Origin: Atherix ibis
Taxonomy: Eukaryota; Arthropoda; Insecta; Diptera; Athericidae
DNA: 64,000 bases
Assembly (NCBI GenBank): GCA_958298945.1
Contig: OY282605.1
Location: 111,782,267-111,846,266, forward strand
Reading direction: 5' to 3'
Positions 20,825 to 32,000 of the stretch are shown here, piece by piece. Under the pieces are notes generated by a model. The model was not told where the DNA came from, did not search any database, and saw only the letters and a list, made by a program, of their open reading frames with translations. Position 1 is the first letter of the stretch, and every line of letters begins with the position of its first letter. The position numbers and the translations under genes were made by a program.

Positions 20825-20965
20825 TCTCATCATCGAATCTTAAGTCAAAATTTGATGATTCGAACAAGGGCTATTGTTTGATCTCACAATAGTTTTTTTT
20901 CGTTCCACATTTTTGATGTTGACGGCCTCCCTGCCCCAATGCTTTTCGGCCCTTGAAAATGTTTT
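20825..20965 (-). pseudogene. HTH_48 mariner relic, copy c
   Basis: The minus strand encodes GRPSTSK followed in a neighbouring frame by NVERKKTIVRSNN, the remains of the GRPSTSKTDENVERVRxLVRSD linker. Only about 45 codons are recognisable. It abuts the mariner starting near 20970. Confidence 0.55.
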
Positions 20966-20969
20966 TTCG

Positions 20970-21836
20970 GTAATTTCGGAAGTAATTTGGTTTTTTTCCA
21001 ACAGAGGACTTCATTGTATTTTTTCACAACCAACTTCACACTTAAGCCGCATAATCATATGTATTTTGACAATTCGATTGATTCTGTACAGTCGTTTTTG
21101 GTTGTTAACCTTTTAAATATGGAAAGTGAAAAGCAGCATTTTCGGCATATTTTAATTTTTTACTATAGAAAAGATAAAAATGCTGTTCAAGTAAGAAAAA
21201 AATTATTCCATATGTATGGAGAAGATGAGTTAAGTGAGCGCCAGTGCTAAAACTGGTTTGCAAAATGTCGGTCCGGCCATTTTGATCTCGAAGATGCACC
21301 ACGTTCTGGAAGGATAGTTGAAGCTGATGAAGACACAATAAAGGAATTACAACAAACAACTCGTTGAGAGATTAAATTTATCGAATTCGAACGTTCATGA
21401 TCATTTAAAACGGCTAGGTTTAATCTCAAAGCTCAACATATGGATTCCTCATATTCTTACGAAAAAAAAATTTGTACCGTCGCATTGACGTTTGTGATTT
21501 GGTTCTCAAACGCCAAGAAAATGATCCATTTTTGAAGCATATCATCACTGGGGACGATATATGGGTTGCCTGGAATAATGTTAAGCACAAAAGATCCTGG
21601 AGTAGAAAATATGAACCGGTTCAAAGCACTTCGAAAGCCAATATTCATCATAAAAAGTTTATGCTATCTGTTGGGTGGGATTTCAAAGGAATCGTTTATT
21701 TTGAGCTTCTACCGAGCAACACAACGATTAATTCTGAAGTGTTCTGTCATCAGTTGGACAAATTGAATAATTCACTTAAAGAAAAAAGGACAGAATTGGT
21801 CAAGAGGAAAGGCATAGTGTTCCAACAGGATAATGA
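20970..21836 (+). pseudogene. Mellifera/cecropia-type mariner, copy 3, 3'-truncated
   Basis: The left terminal repeat is decayed (ggaagtaatttggttttttt near 20978). The transposase starts with MESEKQHFRHILIFYYRKDK at 21118. A Gln codon of the HTH is TAA (21248-21250), and frameshifts follow near 21360. Later pieces are IITGDDIWVAWNNVKHKRSW (first catalytic Asp), MLSVGWDFKGIVYFELLP, QLDKLNNSLKEKRTELVKRK and FQQDN with the second catalytic Asp, after which homology stops at 21836. This copy keeps the segment deleted in copies 1 and 2. It ends exactly where a Jockey-like fragment begins. Confidence 0.85.
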
Positions 21837-22640
21837 AACGAAATTACTCTCCGATATTTTAATAAATTACACGACCAGTGACGGATAAGTCTTCGATGGA
21901 GATTTCTCGGAAAGGAAGTTGAAGATAGTGGTTGAACATGAGGATTAGTATGATTAGAGATATGGGAAAGGAGCTTTTTATAACGAGACACAGGCACATA
22001 AAAAATAAATGGAACTTCAAGATCACGATGAATAACATAAAATGGAATATCGACAGTTGTATGGAGAATTTTTGATTGAAGGGATTGAATCCAGCAGGAA
22101 TCAGAAGGCTTAGTAGAGGCCCAGAGTTCTAGTCCGTAAGTCTAGATGGGTTTCAATAGGGTAGTATAAATGTAATTTGCTGTCTATAGTAAGTTTAGAA
22201 CGTTTGTCTAGAAGTCGAAGAGTTGCAGGTATCGTCTTTATCGTTCTTGTATTTGAATTCTTATATGTAGGTTCCATGTCAAGAGTTTGTCTAAGTTCAA
22301 TGCAAGGTACCGACCGTGGTATGACACTGCCATTAAGGTATATGGAAGGACATGGTTCATAGCAGAGACTAAAAGTTACGTGGGTGGATTTACATTCATT
22401 GAGTTTTATTCTCCACCTGTTAAACCAATTGTGTAGGTTTTGGATTTGGGTTTGGGGAATTTCGAAATTATGTTGGGGATTGTCGCTAGATGGAAGGCAG
22501 GCCATATCGTCAGCGTATATAGCAAAAAAGGTATTGAGACAGATTGGGATGTGATGGGTCTAAGTAAACTACCCTGTGGAACACCAGTAAATATCGGAGA
22601 GATATTGGAGAGTTCGTTGGATGCACCAAGCTTAACACCA
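21837..22640 (-). pseudogene. Jockey-like reverse transcriptase fragment
   Basis: Read right to left it begins with the palm motif FTGVPQGSLLRPIT (about 22590), then WFNRWRIKLNECKSTHVTFS, YLNGSVIP, LRLLDKRSKLTIDSKLHLY and carboxyl-terminal pieces such as YKKLLSHISNHTNPHV. This is the order of the last third of Jockey-clade ORF2. Several frameshifts and the absence of the 5' part and tail make it a dead fragment. A second fragment of a similar element lies at 26262-27375 on the other strand. Confidence 0.85.
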
Positions 22641-22775
22641 AGCCAAATTTAGCTGTTTCATTTTTTGTAACGCACTACAAAAACATAATTTCATCAATCA
22701 CAGTCTATAGCATCTCATAGCTACCGGACGAAGTTCAAACTTGTACTGAACGTCTAGGAGAAAAATTGCATTTGC
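22641..22775 (-). pseudogene. HTH_48 mariner 5' end, copy d
   Basis: Nucleotide similarity to the 5' part of the copy at 43852-44430: both have taacgcactacaaaaa- or tgcaga-type stretches followed by a shared gaacgtctag near the outer end. Only the leader and first codons remain, cut by the junction with the Jockey fragment. Confidence 0.5.
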
Positions 22776-23490
22776 TTCCTTTAAACACGAAATAAATAAA
22801 TTATTATATGAATTCAAGAAAGAAAATCAAGAAAAAGTCAAATTATTAAAATTCTTTTAAGTAATTTTTCTTGAGTTTGTGGAGTAATTTCATTCCAACT
22901 TAAATCAATATTTGCATAAAGGTCCTATTGGCTTATTAAACTCCTGATCTTAGTCTTTCGGTACGATCTATTAGAAAACTATCTGATAACTATAGTGGTC
23001 GTATCATTCTCTTGAGAGATATTCACACTAGCGAGAAGTATGCCAAATATTCTTGTTAGTGAAGTAATACACGTAGTATACTCCTTTGTCTCCAATATGT
23101 CCATGACGACCTCTTTTATAAGTTTTCCTGTTATTCAAGTAAAGTTTCCTTTTGAAAGTTCTTGAATATAATCTAAAACCATAAAGGCTCTCAACTATCT
23201 ATCTATATTTTTTACTGCTGCCAACTATACCATCAACACACCTCTGCAGAACCTTCTGCCAACATTCCACCAAAAAAACGTGTTTCTGATGAATCCAAAA
23301 ATTTAAGATTTGCACTAATCATTCTAAAGGACCTGTTTCCACTGTTGCACCGAACAATGTTGGTCATATTCTGCTCATTCTAGACTTTTCTTCTTATTTT
23401 CTAGATAAAGCAATGGTTTTATTATCGCTAGTCGACCCTTCCCATCATCCTCCCTCAACCGACGATTTACTGAATTCACGCGTTCAACTA
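22776..23490. other. Unassigned
   Basis: No gene recognised; probably diverged transposon DNA leading into the IS630-like fragment. Confidence 0.4.
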
Positions 23491-23640
23491 CCAACCTTTA
23501 ACCATGGAATGCGTAAAAAATACGCCGATTGGATGCTAGAACAACAGGACTTTATTGCTGATTTTCTGAACAAAATTTTCTTCAGCGATGAAACTCACTT
23601 TACACTTCAAAAAAAACATCAAATTTTAAAGCCGTTAACT
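23491..23640 (+). pseudogene. IS630/Tc1-like DDE transposase fragment
   Basis: The reading frame gives NHGMRKKYADWMLEQQDFIA followed by FLNKIFFSDETHFTLQK. This is the family pattern in which RRxFxxWxLEQ precedes the first catalytic Asp in ILFSDEAHF. The first Asp is kept, but there is no sign of the later catalytic residues before the frame dissolves. The upstream 25 residues of the open frame (from 23413) do not match the family. Confidence 0.7.
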
Positions 23641-25859
23641 ACTGGAAAGTCCACTGAAGTCATCTTTCTCATTACAAGTTTTTTTTTACTGTTCCTAGTC
23701 TTTTATTTTTATTTAAAATAGATCCTATTTTAACTGTTGTTTTTTTTTTCAAAACATACTAAATTAGAGATTTGTCAAGTTCAGGTCAACGAGAAACTTG
23801 AATTACAAAATATGCTTCATCTTGCAGAGTACATATTCTAGATCTTATTTTCACAGAAATTTCTTTAATTTTACTGACTGTACTTTCTCTTTTAAATTTT
23901 ATAAAACAACTGCAAAAAAATAGATAATAATTAAATTACAAAAATAATATTAGGCAATGTACAAAATATGTCCATTGGGCGAATGCTGATTCTTCCTCAA
24001 ATAAAATACAAAGTTTGACTTTCCGAAAAATTGTACTATTACTTAAGAATTACTTACAAACAAACTATTTTTATTGTCAAAAAAGTAAAACATACTTGAA
24101 AGTCCTGAACACTTTTCAATATTTTATGTTAAATTTTTGGCTGGCTGCAAAGTAAATTCCTGAAATTCTATCCCATTTTTAGTTTAAAAAACAACTGTTC
24201 AACCAAAACGACGAAGTTAATATAATAATTGTAAATTATATGGTAAAATATATAATTATATTGTACATATATATAACGAACGAGTATATATGGTATATTC
24301 AAAATTCTTGGAATCATTTTATGTATGACCAGATTTTATGTACAGAACTACTTATAATAAATAAGATAATAGCGAATTTCTCTTCAATTTTGTACAGATT
24401 TGTGGTAATTGATGGGATATCGGATGTGTTAGAAGAAATATTCTGTGAAAGTAATTGTATGTGAACGCATTGTACGTGCTAACATCCGAATTGCGTTTCC
24501 AAGTTCAGTTACATCAAAATACCTCGGGTAGTAATGGCTTTAGATATAATCGCAAATAATTAGATTCTAAAATCTCTAAAAACACGATCGTTAGTTAGTA
24601 TTTGCTGTAATATGGTTAAGATATTCCCAAATAGATGACAATCGCGATGAGTACCGACCAAGAATAATTCGAGTATCGTATCGATTAGTACTCGATTTCT
24701 TGGAAAGTGTTACAATATTTTTCACAGACGAAGACATTAGCGATTTTCCCAGTAGATCTCAGAAGTTTGATAGCCGATAACGATAAGAATATATAGTATT
24801 GTAAGTTCTACGATCAGTAGAAATTTAACTTAAATACGTGATCTAACAAAATAATACAAAAAAGGTAGCGCTCATGGATCAAATGTCGTAATCTGAATTT
24901 GTTGGTGAGAATCAACATTATGACTAGCTAAATAAAAGTGCACAATTGCTATTCCCAAAACGTGTAATTCCCAATATTCTAAGAACATGGAAGAATTTTA
25001 TCACCTCCAAGAAATTTAAGTGTTAGCGCAAAGGTGTCGATCGTTAAATGACAGTATCTTTTCGATCGAACTCCATAAAAGTTTGAATTTTTATTATCCC
25101 AATAAACTGTAACAAAGTTTTCCCAAATAAATTTTCTGTTAAACTTTGTGGAAAATTCTTAGCATAAATTTCGTATAAATTTTGAATAAATATTGTTGCA
25201 TTAAGACCAAACCAATTTTTTTCTGGTACTGCATCAGGTTATCGTTGTATACAAAAACTAAATTTGGATGACTAGGTTGGCAATTTTGTAGTGAATCTTT
25301 TCTACATTTATGGTGGACTAATTTAAGCTTAAAAATAGTGTCGGCTTTCGTTACGAATATTTTCCTTTCGATACTTTCCGGTCGAGTAACTTATGCTGCT
25401 ATAGATACAGATTTTTCCGACATTGCAGCTTTTCACTTTCAAGATCAACCTAAAGTCATGAACAAGTTTCAGATTCGGTTTGAATGAAATTGTGCAGGCA
25501 AGTAGCAGCCATTGACTTTGTTACACATTTTTGAATAGAAACCAGTCTTTACACGTGTGCATCTTAATAGTATTTATTTATAACAAAAATAATAAATTTC
25601 AAGAAAAAAATAACTTACCCACAAAAGTAGTTAACGTATTTCGATGGCCTAGTTTAAAGCCCATTAATAGAAAAAAACCTAATGAATTTTTTAAGTTCCC
25701 GTAAAGTTGAATGTAATCTGAACATCCGAAAAGTTGTATGCAACCGAAATACAGGAATATCCATTTTATAGTTTGGAAATACAGCTCTATCATTTAAATA
25801 TTTTTAATTAATATAATAATTGTATAACTCATAATTTGGCATTTTATATTTTGAAATTT
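23641..25859. other. AT-rich region without recognised genes
   Basis: No gene, RNA or transposon end could be supported. Short frames at 24240-24464 and 25599-25793 have low-complexity composition. Confidence 0.5.
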
Positions 25860-26015
25860 TTAACTACCAATCTATAACCATTGAAATGCATAGAAAATAC
25901 GCTGTTTGGGACAACGGGCCTTTAGTGCTGATTTTTTGAACAAAATTTGCTTCACAGATGAGGCTCATTTTTCACTCGATAAAAACATCAATGATCAAAA
26001 TTGCCATATACGAGT
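25860..26015 (+). pseudogene. Second IS630/Tc1-like DDE fragment
   Basis: It is related to the fragment at 23491: both contain ctaccaa..ta.aaccat and a segment encoding FxNKIxFxDExHFxLxK. Here the pieces are RKYAVWDNG and FLNKICFTDEAHFSLDK with one frameshift or stop between. The element it came from is the same family as at 275 and 43015. Confidence 0.6.
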
Positions 26016-26261
26016 ATAAGACAATGAAATTGTATTTTTGTGTGTATTTAAGTCAGAAGATTATGATCGATATTATCGCCACACGCCATACAGCATGATA
26101 AATTTTGTCTTTATTGCCATTCAAGATTACGCGATTTGACGCAGTTATTTTTTTCTTCTTGTAAAGCTACACAAAAAATAGTGTTCATGCATATACGTGT
26201 ATGTGTACTTCTTAAACTTTAGAGCATTAAATGGCCGAATTATAGCCCGAAATCAGTGAAA

Positions 26262-27375
26262 TTTCAAAAAATTGCCGCCAAATTATCAAGGAAAGAGTAT
26301 TGCCCAGGAGTATTTTTAGATATCTCCCAAGCTTTTGATCGTGTGTGGCATCCTGGACTTGTCTGGAAACTGAAGAGCTTTCTTCCTTTAACATAATACC
26401 TTATCATAAATTCATATCTCTCCCAATGATATTTCCAAGTTGCAATTACCTCAGAATCCTCGGAAATATATCCTATTCTAGCCGGAGTCTCACAAGGCAG
26501 TATTCTTGGTCCCATCTTATATAATATTTATACCCATGATATGCCAGCTGATCCTAATACTATCATGCAGACGATACGGCTATACTTGCTACCCATACAA
26601 ATCCTGACATAGCTTCCAACAATTTATAATTCCATGTACACAATCTACAATCCTGGTTTAAGAGATGGAGAGTGAAGCTAAATGATCAGAAGAGTGCTCA
26701 CATTACTTTCACACTTTGTCAAGGAAAACCTACCCTTTATACCTTAATAGCAACATGATTACACAATATGATAAAGTGCGTTATTTGGGTCTTTACCTGG
26801 ACAAGAGATTAACATGGAACCCACGTACTAGACTAAAAAAAGTTGAAGTTAACAGACGTTACCTACAACTTCTTAAACTACTTGACAAACGCTCGAAAAC
26901 TAACAACCAAAAGTAAACTTCGAATTTACAATACAATTATAAAACCTATTTGGACATATGTAATTGAACTTTGGGATTCAACGAAACGTTCCAAATCCTA
27001 TCGCGTCTAGACCTTACAATCCAAGATCCTCCGTAAAATTGTTGATGCCCCCTTTTATGTTCCTAACAAAGTAATACAACGTGATCTAAATGTTCGCTTT
27101 GTTCAGGACTTGTGCATTTCCCGATATCATAAATTCCATTCCCGTTTATCCTATCATCATAATCCACTTGTGAAAGAATTGTCTTGTACAGCCCTCCCCG
27201 GACACACTCATCGGAGACTTGAGAGACAATGGCCTAGAGATTTTCTAGAGGAATCTAACTTCCGTTAGTTGGAGAAACGCCGATGGGTGTTTACTCCCAC
27301 TTCATAATGCACAATATTGTAAATTAAAATGTTATGTAAATCTGCTTGTTACAATAAAATTGTAGTTGCAGATAA
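26262..27375 (+). pseudogene. Jockey-like non-LTR retrotransposon, 3' half
   Basis: In shifting frames it reads GVFLDISQAFDRVWHPGLVW (palm motif A with the first catalytic Asp), AGVSQGSILGPILYNIYTHD, ADDTAILA with the catalytic Asp pair (26567-26575), WFKRWRVKLNDQKSAHITFT, VRYLGLYLDKRLTWNP, LLKLLDKRSK, and carboxyl pieces ISRYHKFHSRLSYHHNPLV and THRRLERQWPRDFLEES. The end has aataaaattg followed by a short A run, as in Jockey 3' ends. Stops and frameshifts are frequent. The 5' endonuclease and gag parts are missing, the usual outcome of incomplete reverse transcription. Confidence 0.88.
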
Positions 27376-27807
27376 ACAAAAAAATTTCTCAATATGTTTT
27401 ATTTAATATTATTTTCCAAAGCAAAAATTGGATAACCCTTTATGTTCACACTTAATCATTTATTACTTTTAGAGAAACAAATACAAAAATTACATTAAAA
27501 TAAATACACATACAATAGTTTTTTTTAAAATTTGTATTAAATTAAATTTTGTCGGCTCGTGCGAAAAAGGATTTAATTACAATTAGGAATACGAATATTC
27601 AATGGTCAATTATCGAAGACAGAAACCACAAATAAATAAATACTCCATTCTTATGGTAGGAACACAAATCCGACTGCAACTTAAAACTGCATGTAGTTGA
27701 CACTGGCCAAATTTATTAATCTTCGTAGCCTTATGGGAATGCACAAAACTCAAACTATTTTATCGCCGAAATGCATCTTGTTTAAATTTTGCAGTTGTAG
27801 TCAAAGT
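27376..27807. other. Spacer
   Basis: AT-rich DNA between the Jockey tail and the truncated end of MLE-E. No gene seen. Confidence 0.5.
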
Positions 27808-28835
27808 ACCTTTTAGCTCTAAACTTTTCCAACTGTTTTTCCAAAATTTTTACCCCGTCCAAAAAATAGGATTTCGGAAGTTCTGCAAAATATTCATCCG
27901 TTTGAGCAATGACGTCCTCGTTGGAAGTGAATCGTCGTCCGCCAAGCCATTTCTTCAGATTGGGGAAAAGAAAATAGTCACTCGGGGCCAAATCTGGTGA
28001 ATAAGCGGGATGCTGCAACAATTCCATTCTCAATTCCACAATTTTGGCCATGGAAACAGCGCAGGTGTGCACACGCGCATTGTCCTGATGCAAGAGGATT
28101 TTTTTCTTCTTCAGATGGGGGCGTTTCTCTTTGATTTCCTCGCACAACCATTGCAATAACGACGCGTAATACGCTCCTGTTATTGTTTTTCCTTTTTCCA
28201 AGTAGTCGATAAAAATGATGCCCTGCGAATCCCAAAAGACCGTGGCCGTCCCTTGCCGGCCGATGGCACAGTTTTTGCCTTCTTCGGAGCCCGTTACCCC
28301 TTGAAAATCCACTATGATGACTGTCTCTTCGTTTCTGGAGTGTAGTAGTGTATCCAGGTTTCGTCCACAGTGACATATCGACGAAGGAATTCGGCAGGAT
28401 TGCGATGAAAGAGTGCCACCATAGCCTTAGAGTCCACTGCACGATTGCGCTTATTCTCCTCTGAGAGCAAACGCGGCACCCATCTTGCCGAAATTTTTTT
28501 CACAGACAATTTTGCATGCAAAATTGAAGCGACTGTACCTTGTGATATGCCCGTGGCCTCAACTAATTCGCGCACTTTAATTCGCCGATCGTTCAAAATC
28601 AGATCGTGGATTTTGTCGATGATTTCAGGAGTAGACACCTCAACTGGGCGTCCTGAACGATGTTCATCTTTTGTGGATGAACGGCCACGTTTAAATTCAT
28701 TCACCCAATTGTAAACGGTTGCAAACACAGGTGCAGATGTGCCATGAACTGCATCCACCTCGGCTTTGATTTCTTCGGGCTTAAGCCTTTCAAATGGAGA
28801 TGTTTGATGACAGCCCTAAACTCGCTTTTTTCCAT
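27808..28835 (-). pseudogene. MLE-E mariner transposase, several lesions
   Basis: The start ATG is at 28835. A one-base deletion near 28771-28776 (within LSPKEIKAEL) shifts the frame. A Gln codon is TAG at 28312-28314 (after KRQSS). Further small changes between 28250 and 28300 shift the frame twice around the GKxMATVFW region. The catalytic motifs VDETWIHYY, HQDNARVH and YSPDLAPSDYF remain. The last residues are replaced by unrelated sequence at the truncation point. Confidence 0.9.
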
Positions 28836-29012
28836 TCTTATGCACAAATAAATGTAGTTAACTTTAATCGACGATAAAAATTGACCTACGCTATGGATCG
28901 AGCTGAAATTTTTACAACTTTCCTGTGGATAATGCTACTTACAAAAAAAATCTTTACCGACACTACGAGCGCAATTTCTTGGATTTTCTAAGGACTTATT
29001 GAACGACTCTCG
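27808..29012 (-). mobile_element. MLE-E: third member of the MLE-C family, 3'-truncated
   Basis: The 5' terminal repeat is present at the right (reverse complement begins cgagagtcgttcaataagtc, ending at 29012, then TA). The leader matches MLE-D. Homology stops near 27808 inside the last codons of the gene, so the 3' terminal repeat is missing and the element cannot be mobilised. Confidence 0.9.
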
Positions 29013-32000
29013 TACAATACAGATCAATGTGTTATTATGTGGCAGGGTTGTTGTTTGACAGTTGAAATTCAAATAGAACTAAGGTAAGTGAATATATTAT
29101 TTGTAGTTTTATTGAAAACTTGAATGAAACATCATTTATATATAATACATTTGATAGTAATTATATATAATTGGTTAATTCGGGCGCAATACATTAAATG
29201 TTGACAGATTTGCAGTTACCGTCCAAATTGTGTTCCTTTGTTTACTGTCATCTTAGCCATTATTAGTAAATGCTTCTTACGTGGATAGCGCCACCTAGGC
29301 AGGATGGTTCTGTTTTTGTCGAAAAGATATTAAGCCATTGCTGAATAGCAAACAAGGCATAACCAATAATTAATTGAGTATTTTTTCTTCATTTTCAATT
29401 GTATTACAATTCAAAGAAATTATTTAAATTATACCTATTAAGTCCTATTTCATTAATATAAATATAATGGAAGTTTTCAAATAATATTCTTCATACGAGT
29501 ATCCGCTTCAAAATTAAAATTTTTTTCTTCAAAACTTTGAATGTAGTTTTTATTTATTTTATATTTAATTTGCCAAAAAAAAAATTTGATTTCTCCAAAA
29601 TCTATAAAACAATCTACATTATTCTAAATTTTTATTTATATTTTCTTCAGTTTATTGTTAACATTTTTCATTCTTAAAATTAAACTTCAATCAAAAACCC
29701 CCCCCCCCCCCGAGCTTATAAATTCATTTTAAATAGTTGAGAGTTTTATTATTAAATAAATTATAAAGTATAAATAAAAATTGTAATATAATAAAAATTT
29801 TTTTTTTAGGTTGTAGCACAGATTTTTGTTCTTCATCTTTAATCTTGATTTAAAAATGTCAATGACTTCAGGTTTCGTCTTAAATAATGTTCTCATTTTT
29901 TATCGAAACTTTCTTATATTCATTATTTCATTCAACAAAAAAAAGCTATTCAATTTTATATTTTATTGCAAATTTAGTTTATCAGTAAATTTTTTTATTA
30001 GAATTTTCTTTGTTATTTGAAATATTTATAGAATTTCTAATTAAATGGAAAAAAAATTTTTTTTTTTTTTTTGGTATTAAAGTAATAAATTTTGCAATTG
30101 ACAAATACCAAATTTGTTGGGAACTAAATTCTTCTAATAAAAATTTAAGACAATATAAGAAAAGTTTAATGACTTCACCCACATGCATTCTTTAGTTAAG
30201 AAAATTTATATGCATCCATGGGAAAATTACAAAAAATTGTTTCGATCAACTTTTTAAAAGAAAAATAAATTCTCCTCAAGAAAGTTTAATAACAGGAAGA
30301 TGTAGCATTGAAATTAAATTTGATTTTCTTTATCAAAAATATCAAAGAAAAAATCCTGTTATATTTGCCATTGAAATTATTAAATAATTTTTGGCGATGA
30401 AATACTTTGAATGCGCAGTATTTCTAAAATGCAATAATATCAATGAAAAGTACCTTACAAAAAAATATTATTATGGAGCAAATATTATAATTGTTGCTAT
30501 ATGATGGTAACAATTTGCTTTCAAATCTTAATAAAGACGTTATTTATTTGAATACGAGTTAATAATACTATTAATATGGTAAAATTGTCGAAATTGGATC
30601 GTCTACGGTTAATGCCATTCAATTCGAATCCATTGATTGACAAATGAGTGGAAGTAATAATGTGACTTCTTACAGGTACAATGACCATTCAGAAACGGAT
30701 CATTTCTCCATGGCATTGTTCGTAGAATAACCACAGGTGAAATATTTATGTATATGCGAGTATTTTTCAGGTGCATTCACATATTTTTGGATTAAAGTAG
30801 CAGACTTTTACCTTTATTACTTATGTGTTATACATGTTTTGTTAAGCAAATATTAAGAAAAAGTTCGTTTTTTCCAGAGTTCTTTCGATTGTGTCATTGC
30901 CGCCGAATTTAATTCAAATTATTTTTTTTATGAATTCATATACAATTACATACCCTAAAGGCTTTTATGTGCCTATACATATACAAATATAGTAAATTTG
31001 AATTAAAAATATTAACAGTTAAGCTGATTGAACTCGTTCAATTTAACAAAATGAAATTAATTTCAGTCAAATGGTTTTTGGGAATAATGATACCGAAGAT
31101 GGAAAAGAACATAAAAAAATACTTTAACAACAAGAAATATAATTCAAACTATATAAGAAGAATACAGAGAAAAAAATTATTCAAAAATCCCAATGAATCA
31201 GTGAATCAAGAACCAAAAAACTCACACCCTAGAAGAAAAAAAGTGAAATTTTTTTGTTGCTCTCCAATTCAATCCAAATTTAAGGCCCAAGCAATCACAG
31301 TCCATGTTAGACGTGAGAATTTTCTTAAATGATATCCGATCATATTATAGTATATTATATTGTATTATGTTATACATTTGAAAATTTTACATGTATTTAC
31401 TCGTACACGTATTATGTTTATATAATTTGACAAGATTTTTGCAATAAACCTAAAGTAAAACGAAAAATCTAAGGCAAACGAGGACATACAATATGTTCTC
31501 AACATAATGGTAGTCAGTTGATATCGTATTAATGCTCGTAAAATAAGCAAAAAATTCTTCCGTAGTCAACCAAATATGGATAACTGTTTGAAAATGAATA
31601 AAAAACGAAATACTTTTAACTGGTGGTCGTTACGTTTAGCTAGTGTCCGATAAGATTGAGATATGCATACCATTTATGGTTATACGAGTGAAAGAATTTG
31701 ACTATTACTTATGCTAAGCACGTTTTTACAAAATTTCTAACAAATAAAAAAAAATATCTTACCCTAGAAAATTGCAAATACGGAAAAAATCTTTAAGCTA
31801 AAAAAATATCAAGAAATACCACAACAAATCGATTCCATCTGCCAAATCTTTAGCTTCCGAATACGAATACCTTGGATGGGTCACTTTTAATGCTATCAAT
31901 TCCATCCTGAAACCCGAACAATATACTCAATTATTTATGGTGGTCAATTCTAAACTCAGTTAGGCTATCCTATTTTATGCATTTTACGAGATCATTCATT

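Noticed and set aside
30967..31332. A 121-codon Lys-rich protein
   Set aside because: Composition follows local A-richness, with no recognised domain or promoter.
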